Assembly: GCF_016056275.1 (NCBI RefSeq)
Contig: NZ_JAECZA010000228.1
Location: 62,001-126,000, forward strand
Source of the DNA: Dendronalium phyllosphericum CENA369
GTDB lineage: Bacteria > Cyanobacteriota > Cyanobacteriia > Cyanobacteriales > Nostocaceae
Reading direction: 5' to 3'
Length of the DNA stretch: 64,000 nt
The notes under the pieces are model-generated. The model had not been told where the DNA came from. It saw nothing but the letters and a program-made list of their open reading frames with translations, and made no database searches. The position numbers and the translations under genes were made by a program. Position 1 is the stretch's first letter, and each line of letters begins with the position of its first letter. Shown in pieces: positions 45,392-54,473 of the stretch.

Positions 45392-46411
45392 ATGAATTTA
45401 CCAGCAGAAAGCCGTCTTCAATTTACCAATGATTTAAATATTTGTCGGATATTAAATGGCATGTGGCAAGTGTCTGGCGGACACGGACGCATAAATTCCC
45501 AAGCAGCTATTCAAACTATGTTTAAATATTTGGATGCTGGCTTTACAACTTGGGATTTAGCAGACCATTATGGCCCCGCAGAAGATTTTATTGGGGAATT
45601 TCGCCGTCAAATAATTGCTAATCGTGGTAAAGAAGCTTTGGCTAATATCCAAGCTTTTACAAAATGGGTTCCTCGTCCCGGTAAAATGACGAAAAAATTG
45701 GTCGAGGAAAATATTAATATTTCCCTAAAAAGGATGGATGTCGAATCCTTAGACTTGATGCAATTTCATTGGTGGGAATATCAAGATAAAAACTACCTGG
45801 ATGCTCTCAAGTATATGACAGAACTACAAACTGAGGGAAAAATTAAGCATCTCGCATTAACTAACTTTGATACAGAACACTTGAAAATTATTATAGAAGC
45901 AGGCATTAAAATCGTTTCAAATCAAGTGCAATTTTCGCTAGTTGACCGCCGTCCGGAAATGAATATGCTTGAGTTTTGTCAACAGCATGATATAAAACTT
46001 TTTACTTATGGTACGGTTTGCGGCGGTTTGCTATCAGAAAAGTATCTAGGAAAATCGGAACCGCGAGGCTTAGAATTAAGCACAGTGAGCTTGCGAAAAT
46101 ATAAGAATATGATTGATGCTTGGGGTGGTTGGCAATTATTTCAGGAGTTGCTTTCTATCCTCAAACAAATTGCTGACAAACATAGAGTTAGCATTTCTAA
46201 TGTGGCAGTACGTTATATCTTAGATAAACCAGCCGTAGGAGGTGTAATAGTTGGTGCAAGGCTGAGTGTATCCGAACATATAGAAGATAACGCCAAAGTC
46301 TTTAATTTTACTTTAGACGCTGAAGATAGCGATCGCATCGATACCATATCTCAAAAATCGCGTAACTTATATCAACTCATTGGTGATTGTGGCGACGAAT
46401 ATCGACGATAA
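45392..46411 (+). CDS. Aldo/keto reductase
   Basis: The 339-aa TIM-barrel oxidoreductase has GFTTWDLADHYGPAEDFIGEF with the catalytic Asp and Tyr near the N-terminus. It carries an NADP-binding end (VIVGARLSVSEHI, with NVAVRYILDKP before it). The QFHWWEYQDKNYLDALKYM segment and SNVAVRYIL are normal for the family. It begins 18 bp after the cytochrome c6 stop and may be in its transcript. It should reduce carbonyl substrates with NADPH; the natural substrate is not readable. Confidence 0.88.
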   Translation: MNLPAESRLQFTNDLNICRILNGMWQVSGGHGRINSQAAIQTMFKYLDAGFTTWDLADHYGPAEDFIGEFRRQIIANRGKEALANIQAFTKWVPRPGKMTKKLVEENINISLKRMDVESLDLMQFHWWEYQDKNYLDALKYMTELQTEGKIKHLALTNFDTEHLKIIIEAGIKIVSNQVQFSLVDRRPEMNMLEFCQQHDIKLFTYGTVCGGLLSEKYLGKSEPRGLELSTVSLRKYKNMIDAWGGWQLFQELLSILKQIADKHRVSISNVAVRYILDKPAVGGVIVGARLSVSEHIEDNAKVFNFTLDAEDSDRIDTISQKSRNLYQLIGDCGDEYRR

Positions 46412-46416
46412 AAATT

Positions 46417-46451
46417 CAGGCTGCGATGATCTCAAAGAGCATCGCAGCCTG
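46417..46451. terminator. Bidirectional terminator-like hairpin between convergent genes
   Basis: CAGGCTGCGATG (46417-46428) and CATCGCAGCCTG (46440-46451) form a perfect 12-bp GC-rich stem with an 11-nt loop. It sits between the convergent aldo/keto reductase and DUF3386 genes. The T-run is missing, so termination may depend on stem strength. Confidence 0.6.
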
Positions 46452-46470
46452 GAAAATGAATGAAGTCGAG

Positions 46471-47124
46471 TTAAGCAGCAGACTCTAACAATTTGATGTT
46501 TGAGAAGATAAATTCCTGAATTGACAGTTTACCTGCTGTTTCAGTGCGAATCTCCCGGCGATTCAAAATAAAATAATTGCCAACCTTTTCATACTCGTCG
46601 GTAAATTCACTTCTGCCTCCCTTCTGTTCCCCAGTTTTGGGGTCGCGATATATAGAGTCATAAGTATGGGATAGGTAGCCTTCGCCAGTGTCGTGACTGC
46701 TGAAAGTGTTAATTGTCACTACAACGCCGTGAATTTGACGGTGAACTAAGCACACCTCATTATTGCGGACTTTGTAGCGATCGCCTTCAGACTTGCCACC
46801 AACTAAAATCTCTACAGCATCTGTTAAGTCAGTGTCGCCATAGCTAAAAGTGTTTTCGCCGTGGGTTTCTTCAAAGCTGCGACGGATGCGGTGAATTGCG
46901 ATTTCCCACGCTTGGCCGTGAATCGCTTGCTTTGCTTGCTCGTCATCAACACCTAAAACTTCAGCTTTGAGATTGGCATTGATGCGAACTTGACCTGTAA
47001 TTACTTTATCGTCATCCTTAAAAGTAATATCTGCGGTATAACCGGGAAAATTCTGATCCCAAGTGTAGCGGTTTTCATAAGCAGCCCGGAAAAGTTCCTG
47101 AGCAGAGAGTTTTGTAACTGTCAT
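46471..47124 (-). CDS. DUF3386 protein
   Basis: The 217-aa product matches the cyanobacterial/plant DUF3386 family through its whole length, e.g. LFRAAYENRYTWDQNFPGYTADI at the start, then GTVTIN-like VVVTINTFSSHDTGEGYLSHTYDSIYRD. No catalytic motif or membrane segment is evident. The family has no known activity; it is found in photosynthetic organisms. The gene is divergent from the LuxR regulator with about 100 bp between them. Confidence 0.8.
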   Translation of the reverse strand: MTVTKLSAQELFRAAYENRYTWDQNFPGYTADITFKDDDKVITGQVRINANLKAEVLGVDDEQAKQAIHGQAWEIAIHRIRRSFEETHGENTFSYGDTDLTDAVEILVGGKSEGDRYKVRNNEVCLVHRQIHGVVVTINTFSSHDTGEGYLSHTYDSIYRDPKTGEQKGGRSEFTDEYEKVGNYFILNRREIRTETAGKLSIQEFIFSNIKLLESAA

Positions 47125-47226
47125 GTGCTTCTCCTAGCGTTACCAGTTAGATTAGCGTTTTAGCGTTGCTGGTATTAGCATAGAAGTAATTGTTGAGTCT
47201 CGCATAGACCCCAACTGGGTACACTT

Positions 47227-47910
47227 ATGCCTAATTTTCTCCACGCTATATTTCAAGCGATCGCTAATGTTGGCAATGAGCAAGAATTACAACTAGCTCT
47301 AGCAGACAAAATTAGCGAACATTTTGGCGTGCAACATTGGGGTATCTATTTTCTAGACGACCCAGCGACTGAGGTTGATAACATTCCAGCCATTCCAGCA
47401 GTCTGCTTAGAAAGCAATCCTGTTGGTCGCTATGTGGTTGAGCGTCACGCTCCCGCTCACGAGCAACTGATATTATCTCCAGGAGACTGGAAGCATTTTT
47501 GCTCGCGCCACGACCACGAACACGTGATGACCGGGCCAATAGTTTGTGATGGTCGTCTGGTTGGCACGCTTAATTTGGCCAGAGACAGGGGAAATCCTGC
47601 CTTTAATGGCAACGATTTAGCTGATTTAAGCGCTTTATGCATTCATTTATCAGCAAAACTTGCCACTCTAAGGGCAACACCATCAAAAATCCCTAACACT
47701 CTCTTAGAAAGCCCTCTCACACCCCGCGAGTTAGAAATTGCTCAGTTGGTGGCACAAGGGTTAACAAATGCCGAAGTTGGTGAAAAACTTTGGATTACGC
47801 AAAATTCTGTCAAGCAAGCTTTAAAAAGGATGTTTCGTAAATTGGAAGTTTCAGCTCGCACTGAGATGGTAGCAAAACTACACTTAATATCTCCTCACAA
47901 ACTGAAATAA
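47227..47910 (+). CDS. LuxR-family transcriptional regulator with N-terminal GAF-like domain
   Basis: The 227-aa protein has an N-terminal GAF-like sensory domain (about 10-150, with HFGVQHWGIYFLDD and LVGTLNLARDRGNPAF). A LuxR helix-turn-helix follows (about 168-225: LTPRELEIAQLVAQGLTNAEVGEKL, then QNSVKQALKRMFRKL). It would bind DNA in response to a small ligand. It lies opposite the DUF3386 gene, across a 102-bp shared promoter region, so regulation of that gene is possible. Confidence 0.87.
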   Translation: MPNFLHAIFQAIANVGNEQELQLALADKISEHFGVQHWGIYFLDDPATEVDNIPAIPAVCLESNPVGRYVVERHAPAHEQLILSPGDWKHFCSRHDHEHVMTGPIVCDGRLVGTLNLARDRGNPAFNGNDLADLSALCIHLSAKLATLRATPSKIPNTLLESPLTPRELEIAQLVAQGLTNAEVGEKLWITQNSVKQALKRMFRKLEVSARTEMVAKLHLISPHKLK

Positions 47911-47982
47911 ATCAAGTAAATAGGGAACTACAAAAAATTAACAATTCAGCTTGAAATTGTTGATTTTTGACTGTAAACAAAC

Positions 47983-48093
47983 TCATTGCCAGAAAAACCC
48001 AGCAAATAAAAGGGGCAAGAGTAGAAGGACAGACACAATCAAAACGAAGGTTCCGGGATCGATTTTAATAATGTTTTTCTCTTGATCTCGCAT
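47983..48093 (-). CDS. Single-pass membrane miniprotein, 36 aa
   Basis: The frame encodes MRDQEKNIIKIDPGTFVLIV, then a hydrophobic SVLLLLPLLFAGFF and WQ. The N-terminus is polar and the rest is one transmembrane helix. A GAGAAAG element lies upstream of the ATG. It is not one of the photosystem miniproteins I can recall. Given the size, only conservation in relatives would confirm it. Confidence 0.5.
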   Translation of the reverse strand: MRDQEKNIIKIDPGTFVLIVSVLLLLPLLFAGFFWQ

Positions 48094-48216
48094 TTGACAC
48101 TTTCTCAGTTTATCGGTACTTGAACCCAGCCTAAAGGATGCTTGCTTCTTTTTTAAAGCTCCATTAGGTTGAAAAGTGTAAACTCAATAGTTAAATGAGA
48201 AATTCTATCTATGAGC

Positions 48217-48324
48217 TTATTTCTTCCAAGGTAGCTTAGTACCCATTTCAGTCAATGCTGAAAAAATCAGATAAAGGATAAGTAATCCAACACCCGCGAA
48301 AAAAGGTAGTAAATCGTTATCCAT
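48217..48324 (-). CDS. Single-pass membrane miniprotein, 35 aa
   Basis: The frame encodes MDNDLLPFFAGVGLLILYLI, then FSALTEMGTKLPWKK. It has an acidic start, one transmembrane helix and a basic end, which fits an N-out small membrane subunit. The ribosome site is weak. No family is known to me. Confidence 0.5.
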   Translation of the reverse strand: MDNDLLPFFAGVGLLILYLIFSALTEMGTKLPWKK

Positions 48325-48418
48325 AAATGCTTATAGCTGTAACTTTGCTAATCATAACGGAATAGCGTTGAGCAGTTAATATCTCGCACTCCGACTTCTA
48401 TTGTTGTCTGTAAGACGG

Positions 48419-49540
48419 TTAACTATTATTGTCTTTTAAATAACAATGACAATCTGGCTTTTCAATCAACGATTCAACCAGAGCATTCAGGGAAGTAGCT
48501 GCTAACAAACCACCTCCTAATGTGCCTTCAATTGTGATGTAAGGTATATTTTGTTGCATTAGTTGTCGCTTGGCTGCGGGAGCATGGCTAAAGCCAATGG
48601 GCATAGCGATCGCTAACGCAGGCTGAATTTTTTGTTTGTTAATGGCTGTACAAGCTTCTAACAGTACTGAGGGAGCGTAACCAACGACTAACACGGAATC
48701 TTTTGTGACTTGCTGTAATTTTTCCTGCCATTCTTGACGCTGCCAAAATTCCTGTTCTGCTTCTGTGGCAGTAGTGATGTGGGGATTATCGATCAACGTT
48801 GTAACTCGACAGCCCAAGTGAACTAATCTAGTTTGGTCTAGGGCAGCCGCTACCGTGGGAATATCTACAAAAATATCACAACCTGACTTGAGGGCTTCTC
48901 GACTAGCTGCGATCGCATCTCGACTCAATCTGACAAAAGACACTAAGCTGACATCGCCACAAGCCAAAACCAACTGAGAAATCAGGTGTTGTTCGATTTC
49001 CGAACGGTCAGATAAATCGGGTAACAAGTGTTGCAACGATTCTTGAAAAGCTTCTGAATGTGTATGGACTTGTGCATCTAAGCCACTCCAAAGTTTTTCT
49101 AGTCCTCCCAATCCGGCTTGAGTTTCTACTTCCAGTAACTTGAGTTGTGCCAGCACCTCAGCCTGCATAATTTGACAATGGCGATCGCGTCCCAATAATC
49201 CTTCGAGTGCCGATGCTGTTTGCCGGAGTTGAGAAATTTGCTGTATGACTGCGCGGTATTGTTGCTGAAGTTGTGCCGTCAAGGTTGTAGCGTCTGCTTC
49301 TGGTTCCACCTCTAAAATGTGGCGAATGTGGTTGAGTTGGAACCCTTGCTGTTTGAGTGCCACAATTCGTTGCAGGCGGATGACATCTTTTTGCGTGTAA
49401 AGGCGATAGTTGCTGAGCGATCGCACTGGTTGCGGTAGTAATCCTAATTGATGGTAATGTCGCACCATCCGCGGAGTTAAACCGCCACCGACTAGATGCG
49501 TTAACTGCTTAATTGTTAGCTCTGTGCTGTTAATTTTCAC
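48419..49540 (-). CDS. coaR: CoaR: MerR-type cobalt sensor fused to a precorrin-8X-mutase-like domain
   Basis: The 373-aa protein has a MerR helix-turn-helix (about 9-78: LTPRMVRHYHQLGLLPQP, NYRLYTQKDVIRLQRI), a coiled-coil linker and a CbiC-like domain (about 180-355, with DIFVDIPTVAAAL and AIAMPIGF). The C-terminal CHC motif C364-H365-C366 is what the cobalt sensor CoaR of Synechocystis uses for metal binding, and the same gene neighbour is present. It should activate the divergent coaT when cobalt rises. The start codon is GTG at 49540. Confidence 0.93.
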   Translation of the reverse strand: MKINSTELTIKQLTHLVGGGLTPRMVRHYHQLGLLPQPVRSLSNYRLYTQKDVIRLQRIVALKQQGFQLNHIRHILEVEPEADATTLTAQLQQQYRAVIQQISQLRQTASALEGLLGRDRHCQIMQAEVLAQLKLLEVETQAGLGGLEKLWSGLDAQVHTHSEAFQESLQHLLPDLSDRSEIEQHLISQLVLACGDVSLVSFVRLSRDAIAASREALKSGCDIFVDIPTVAAALDQTRLVHLGCRVTTLIDNPHITTATEAEQEFWQRQEWQEKLQQVTKDSVLVVGYAPSVLLEACTAINKQKIQPALAIAMPIGFSHAPAAKRQLMQQNIPYITIEGTLGGGLLAATSLNALVESLIEKPDCHCYLKDNNS

Positions 49541-49600
49541 GAATTAGAGTCTTAATAATACTTTAAAATCTTTCATGCTTTGCATTTTTAATTTTAAGCC

Positions 49601-49632
49601 TTGACCTTGACATTAATGTTAAGGTTTAGCTT
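49601..49632 (+). promoter_or_regulatory. CoaR operator-promoter for coaT
   Basis: CCTTGACATTAATGTTAAGG (49605-49624) is a near-perfect palindrome with one mismatched pair. It lies between a TTGACC -35-like box (49601-49606) and a weak TAGCTT -10-like box (49627-49632), spaced 20 bp. A palindrome filling an over-long spacer is the classic MerR-family promoter layout, in which the activator realigns the two boxes. Confidence 0.75.
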
Positions 49633-49660
49633 GAGAGATGTCCTTGTTAATTCAACTCTC

Positions 49661-51568
49661 ATGCTCTACCCACAACGTTTTACCCAATTCACTAGAGAAC
49701 ATGCAGATACCTTAGCAGCCCTATTATGTGGGTTATTACTATTTCTCGGCTGGTTTGCTTTGCATCTTGGCGCTTTGGGATGGGCATTACTGCTGTTACC
49801 TGCTGCTTATGTGATTGGTGGTTACGAAAGTGCCCGTGAAGGACTGACTACCCTAATTAAAGAAAAGGAACTGGATGTAGATTTACTGATGATTGTGGCA
49901 GCTGTCGGTGCTGCTAGCTTAGGTTTGTGGCGTAGGGAATATCATCTAATTATTGATGGGGCAATTTTGATACTCATCTTTGCCATTAGTGGGGCACTGG
50001 AAGGCTACGCTATGCGGCGAACTGAGCGGAGTATTCGCAGTTTGATGAGTTTGACACCAGATACAGCCAGAGTTTTACACCAGCAAGGAGAAGAAGAAGT
50101 TCCCATTTCGCAACTAAGGGTAGGGGATGAGATAGTCGTTAAACCTGGAGAACTAATTCCTACAGATGGCATTATTGTGTCTGGTTACAGCACTCTCAAT
50201 CAAGCTGCAATTACAGGCGAGTCGTTACCTGTAGAAAAGACGGTAGGTGAAGAAGTATTTGCAGGTACACTCAACGGTTATGGGGCACTGAAACTTCAAG
50301 TACACAAACCAGCTGCAAGTAGTTTGATTCAGCGTGTAATTCGCTTGGTAGAACAAGCACAAACGGAAGAACCGCCTTCCCAACAGTTTATCGATCGCTT
50401 TGAACGGGGATATGCAAAAGTAATTGTGCTAGCTGGGATTTTGCTAGCAATTTTACCGCCGTTTATTTGGGGTTGGGACTGGGAAACGACAATTTATCGC
50501 GCTTTAACTTTTTTGGTGGTAGCTTCTCCCTGTGCGTTGATGGCAGCTATTATGCCCACACTGCTGTCGGGAATTGCCAATGGTGCAAGACAAGGGATTT
50601 TGTTTAAAAATGGGGCGCAGTTAGAGAAAATTGGTAAAGTCCGAGCGATCGCTTTTGATAAAACTGGTACTCTGACCACAGGACAGCTACAAATATCCCA
50701 GGTAATTGCTGTTAGTGAATACTCGCAAGCAGATGTATTGAAAGCAGCAGCAGCTTTAGAATCTTCTTCAGAACATCCCATTGGTAAGGCGATCGTGCAG
50801 GCAGCTAATGATTTAGACTGGGTGCGCGGAGTAGAAGTGCAAGCCATACCCGGACAGGGAATTACTGGAATTGTCAACAACCAAAAAGTAATTGTAGGCA
50901 AGGTAGCTTTTATACAGCAACATCTGACCCAGTTACCAGAGGAATTATTGGATTTGGCTCAATCTCTGGAACAGGAAGGTAAAACTGTTGTTTGGGTAGC
51001 ACAAGCCGAACAGGTAATGGGTGCGATCGCAATTGCAGATACAATCCGAACAGAAGCAGTAGCAAGTATTACCCGACTACGAAAGCTGGGAATTGCAGAA
51101 ATCGTGATGATTACAGGTGACAATCAGCGCACTGCTGATAGTGTCGCCCAAGCTGTTGGAATTAGTCGAGTGTATGCAGAACTTTTACCCGAAGATAAGC
51201 TAGATGTCATTCGGAGTTTGCAGAAGCAGTATCAAACAGTGGCAATGGTGGGAGATGGCATCAACGATGCACCAGCCTTAGCTCAAGCATCTGTGGGTAT
51301 TGCAATGGGAGTAGCAGGTAGTGATGTAGCTTTGGAAACCGCAGATGTAGTGCTGATGGCAGACAAATTAGAGAAAATTGCCACCGCAATTAAATTGGGC
51401 AGGCGATCGCAAAGTATAGTTAAACAGAATATAGTCGTAGCCTTGGGATTTATTGTTTTGCTATTAGTTGGTAACTTTTTAGGCAATATAAACTTACCTA
51501 TCGGGGTAATTGGTCATGAAGGTTCTACAGTATTAGTTACCCTCAGTGGACTTAGATTGTTGAAATAA
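49661..51568 (+). CDS. coaT: CoaT: P1B-type cobalt efflux ATPase
   Basis: The 635-aa membrane ATPase has the phosphorylation motif DKTGT with its Asp near residue 333, the TGES actuator motif, the SPC metal-site motif near 289 and GDGINDAP near 531. A HEGST motif near 619 also marks the P1B-4 class, which exports cobalt and related metals. It lacks an N-terminal heavy-metal domain, typical of the subgroup. The ATG at 49661 is chosen because the longer frame (from TTG 49601) would overlap the operator. It is divergent from coaR. Confidence 0.93.
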   Translation: MLYPQRFTQFTREHADTLAALLCGLLLFLGWFALHLGALGWALLLLPAAYVIGGYESAREGLTTLIKEKELDVDLLMIVAAVGAASLGLWRREYHLIIDGAILILIFAISGALEGYAMRRTERSIRSLMSLTPDTARVLHQQGEEEVPISQLRVGDEIVVKPGELIPTDGIIVSGYSTLNQAAITGESLPVEKTVGEEVFAGTLNGYGALKLQVHKPAASSLIQRVIRLVEQAQTEEPPSQQFIDRFERGYAKVIVLAGILLAILPPFIWGWDWETTIYRALTFLVVASPCALMAAIMPTLLSGIANGARQGILFKNGAQLEKIGKVRAIAFDKTGTLTTGQLQISQVIAVSEYSQADVLKAAAALESSSEHPIGKAIVQAANDLDWVRGVEVQAIPGQGITGIVNNQKVIVGKVAFIQQHLTQLPEELLDLAQSLEQEGKTVVWVAQAEQVMGAIAIADTIRTEAVASITRLRKLGIAEIVMITGDNQRTADSVAQAVGISRVYAELLPEDKLDVIRSLQKQYQTVAMVGDGINDAPALAQASVGIAMGVAGSDVALETADVVLMADKLEKIATAIKLGRRSQSIVKQNIVVALGFIVLLLVGNFLGNINLPIGVIGHEGSTVLVTLSGLRLLK

Positions 51569-51572
51569 GAGT

Positions 51573-51594
51573 CAATAGTCAGTAGTCAGTAGTT
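51573..51594. repeat. Heptanucleotide tandem repeat
   Basis: TCAATAG-TCAGTAG-TCAGTAG follows coaT closely. Short tandemly repeated heptads in intergenic DNA are characteristic of heterocystous cyanobacteria. A second pair (CTCAGCA twice, 51724-51737) lies just before the next gene end. Confidence 0.6.
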
Positions 51595-51747
51595 ATTCTC
51601 CCCTGTTTCCCCTGCTCCTCTGCTGCCGATCTGTTCCTTTGTTGACAAAAGAGGGCTATAGCCGTATTCACACTCTTTCGGACAATTGCGATTGCTCAAA
51701 GCCTTACAGCAGACGGGTTTTTACTCAGCACTCAGCACTTTGCTATA

Positions 51748-53742
51748 CTAGTTCGGGGTGCGAACTATGCGAGCAGAAACTTGGGATTTGCTCAATTCGT
51801 TCGCTAAACGATATGCTTGGTGTTTGTAGAGCGGATACTGTAACGTTGCAGGTAGTTGGTTCATCAGCGTTCTTGCCATCTGCATATCACAGCCAGCAAT
51901 TCGAGAGATTATCGCCGCCCCTTCAAATACCGCTTCTGATGAATTAGCTCTTTCAACTCGTACAAACCATTGAGTAACTGCGATCGCTCCCCGTTCCACT
52001 CGTTGCAGTCCTTCAATTGTGGCCAAAACTACTAAGCGATCGCCTACAATCAGCTTGGTATCATCAGAAGGCATAAACTTAGCACTTTGATGCCCAGCTT
52101 TAGCGTGGTAAATTGGTACTACTCCATAACCGTAAGCAATCTCCGCTAGCAACTTGCCGTTGAGGGTATCATTTGCTTCAATATAATATTCCGTGACTAG
52201 TGTGGTTTGCTTGTTTAAGCTAAACAAATTTAGGACATTTTCCCCAAATGCTGCCGCCGCAAATGCTTCGGCTGCCACTGCATAAGCACCTAAAACCCTG
52301 GCATATGGCAGCATCCGAGCCACATTTTCGCTGAAACGCGGGTCAAAGGTGCGGATGACTAAATTGGCTGTGGGGTTGACAGCATGGGTTCTCAAGCCAA
52401 TTTCTAAGTTTGCTACCTCATCATCGGTGACAACAATTACACTTTTGGCAGTGGTAATATTGACTCTATTTAGAGCATTTCTGATATTCCCCGAAATTAG
52501 CGGCATCTGGGATAGTACGCTTGGTTCTAGGTCGGTAGCGTGAACTCCCACCAACGGTTGCTTGAGTTCTTGCAGCAGTTGTGCTACTCGTTGACCTACT
52601 CTCCCCAAACCAATCAGCACTACATGGTCTGCTTTGGGAACCGGAGGACGACGCTTAGAAAACTGGAATCTGGCAGCTAAGAGACGCTCAGTCATAATGG
52701 CATAGAGAATACCAACAAAAACTGTTCCCGCAACAGTTAGGCTGATACTGAACAAATGCAGCCACCAGGGAATTGGAAAGGATAGTTGTAGTTGCCCAAA
52801 TAAGTTATCGTAACCACCAATGCTCAGAACGAGGGCGACATTTAGGGCATCTTGCCAAGTGATATTAGGATATTGCGATTTATATAGCAGCGTTCCACAA
52901 AGAAATAGGATGACGATGAAAATGCCACTGACAAAGGCTACACGACGCGTTTGGCTGCTCTCTTCCCAAAACAGGGTCAGCTTGCTACGTAGGTTTCGCC
53001 GCGTCATCCCGGTAAGTAGCGCAGCGCACAATTGCCTGATACTTGTGACAGGTCGTGCTGAACGAGCAACTAAATTTTCAGTAGCCTCTATATAGGCAAT
53101 AGTATCTCCTGGGAGGACTTTAGTATCTACTTCCCATTGGTAAAATTGCTTTAATAAGGGTTTTCCTGGCCTTGTGTGGGTGAGAACTCGTCTATTTGCA
53201 CTATTAATTTCATCAATTTGACGGTGATGCCAACGATGGGAAACATCGATTGGCACTCTGACCACTCGTAGTAAGCGATTTTCGAGAGTGAAAAATCCTC
53301 TTGTTTCACTGCTTAAGGCTGCTAGTGCAAAGCTTTTGGCTGGTAGCTGAGTAGCTTCAAAAGCCACAAAATTACCGAGATTTTGGCTGAGTAACTCATT
53401 AAGATTATCCTGGGCTGAACGAATCACCAAGCGAATATCGGGATTTAGCGATCGCGCTGCAAAAGCCGCTGCAATATTCACCCCTTCATCACTGGTTACA
53501 ATCAGAATTGCCCGACACTGCCGAATTTCTCCCTGTTCTAATATCTTAAGTTGGCGACAGTCACCAATTATCAATTTGTCTACTAAGTCAGGTAAGTCAG
53601 GGATTTTCCAATTTTGAATATTTGCAATTTCAATAGCATTTACCTTTACGCCAAACTCCTTCAGCACAGATACGCAATACTGTCCTAGATTGCCAAGACC
53701 ACAAACTAAGAAAGAATTTGCACTTGTTGTTGCGTTCTGTCC
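51748..53742 (-). CDS. Potassium channel/transport protein with two TrkA-N (RCK) modules
   Basis: The 664-aa protein has an N-terminal TrkA-N domain (FLVCGLGNLGQYCVSVL), a TrkA-C-like segment, then a two-helix region (about 270-370: VSGIFIVILFLCGTLLY, WWLHLFSISLTVAGTVFVGILYAIM). A second TrkA-N domain (HVVLIGLGRVGQRVAQLL) and an end domain follow. The pore loop has VLSIGGYDNLFG, not the canonical TVGYGD, so the filter is divergent. It resembles NAD-binding ion-channel (castor/pollux-like) proteins of cyanobacteria. It would regulate cation flux at the plasma membrane. ATG 53742 is preferred over TTG 53760. Confidence 0.8.
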   Translation of the reverse strand, partial: GQNATTSANSFLVCGLGNLGQYCVSVLKEFGVKVNAIEIANIQNWKIPDLPDLVDKLIIGDCRQLKILEQGEIRQCRAILIVTSDEGVNIAAAFAARSLNPDIRLVIRSAQDNLNELLSQNLGNFVAFEATQLPAKSFALAALSSETRGFFTLENRLLRVVRVPIDVSHRWHHRQIDEINSANRRVLTHTRPGKPLLKQFYQWEVDTKVLPGDTIAYIEATENLVARSARPVTSIRQLCAALLTGMTRRNLRSKLTLFWEESSQTRRVAFVSGIFIVILFLCGTLLYKSQYPNITWQDALNVALVLSIGGYDNLFGQLQLSFPIPWWLHLFSISLTVAGTVFVGILYAIMTERLLAARFQFSKRRPPVPKADHVVLIGLGRVGQRVAQLLQELKQPLVGVHATDLEPSVLSQMPLISGNIRNALNRVNITTAKSVIVVTDDEVANLEIGLRTHAVNPTANLVIRTFDPRFSENVARMLPYARVLGAYAVAAEAFAAAAFGENVLNLFSLNKQTTLVTEYYIEANDTLNGKLLAEIAYGYGVVPIYHAKAGHQSAKFMPSDDTKLIVGDRLVVLATIEGLQRVERGAIAVTQWFVRVERANSSEAVFEGAAIISRIAGCDMQMARTLMNQLPATLQYPLYKHQAYRLANELSKSQVSARIVRTPN

Positions 53743-53790
53743 CATAATCAAAGCTATCAAGTGTACTGTCTCAAACAGTTATGGGTTTTG

Positions 53791-53817
53791 AGGCAGGAGG
53801 CAGGAGGCAGGAGGTAG
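53791..53817. repeat. Heptanucleotide tandem repeat AGGCAGG
   Basis: AGGCAGG occurs three times in a row from 53791, followed by AGGTAG. The repeat lies directly upstream of the channel gene. It is a standard cyanobacterial short tandem repeat. Confidence 0.7.
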
Positions 53818-53912
53818 AAACTCTTTATATCTGAATGAATCAGTCCTGCATTTTGTACCTCACGCGCCTTGCAATCTGCTGTTTGTAATTAATTCTGTCT
53901 TGCTACTTGATC

Positions 53913-54458
53913 CTAAGCCACCTGCTTAAATCTCAGCCCTTCCAATTGATGCTGCTCTACTACGTCCTTGAATTTTTGAGATACTAATATTCCGAATTTG
54001 CATTCTGGGACTGCAAAAAAATGCCGATCTTGAATTAACTCTTCTTTAAAGGCATGCTTTCTTATCCTTAAAACTTTACCAGTTTCTTCAAATATAAACA
54101 AATCCGCCTTTGAACGATCGAGGCAATCAATAATATTAATTACTTTTAAAATATTAAACTCACCTTCATTGCATTGCAATGGCAGCAGTTTAACGCTATC
54201 ACCAATTAAAGGTTCTAAAATTTTCCAAGCCCTATTATTACAAGCAAAAGTCCATCCAGTAACTCCAAGTAAATCACCTCGTTTAGTACCGAATGATTCA
54301 ATTCCCACTGGTAAAGGAATCCATTCACTCTTTTCTTCAACGTCTTGATACATAGCAAAATTAAGAAACCTGAATAAAATGTCATGTGACTTTTCTTGAT
54401 CCAGATAATAAAACCCATCATAATTATCGCCATCAGGAATAGGAATATAAATATTCAT
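53913..54458 (-). CDS. Imm11-family (DUF1629) immunity protein, orphan
   Basis: The 181-aa product has the layout of Imm11/DUF1629 immunity proteins. A variable N-terminal half is followed by NILKVINIIDCLDRSKAD, a LFIFEETGKVLRI strand pair, HFFAVPECKFGILVSQKFKD and the final LEGLRFKQV. Family members neutralise polymorphic toxins delivered between cells. Immediately upstream on the same strand is the tail of a toxin-like frame (54474-54608), cut off by the DeoR gene, so the pair appears to have lost its toxin. GGAG lies 10 nt before the ATG. It is therefore an orphan immunity gene. Confidence 0.75.
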   Translation of the reverse strand: MNIYIPIPDGDNYDGFYYLDQEKSHDILFRFLNFAMYQDVEEKSEWIPLPVGIESFGTKRGDLLGVTGWTFACNNRAWKILEPLIGDSVKLLPLQCNEGEFNILKVINIIDCLDRSKADLFIFEETGKVLRIRKHAFKEELIQDRHFFAVPECKFGILVSQKFKDVVEQHQLEGLRFKQVA

Positions 54459-54473
54459 GTAAATCTATCTCCA

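Larger units (their letters stand above)
47911..48418. other. Gap with two membrane miniprotein genes
   Basis: This 508-bp stretch has no long frame, but it holds two minus-strand membrane miniproteins (47983-48093 and 48217-48324), each listed separately. The rest is unremarkable. Confidence 0.6.

Noticed and set aside
49601-49660. Upstream TTG start for coaT
   Set aside because: Starting there would place the coding sequence across the palindromic operator and the -35/-10 boxes. ATG 49661 gives a normal length.
53791-53817. AGGCAGG repeats as a CRISPR-like or regulatory array
   Set aside because: The repeats are direct, contiguous heptads without spacers, which fits ordinary cyanobacterial short tandem repeats.
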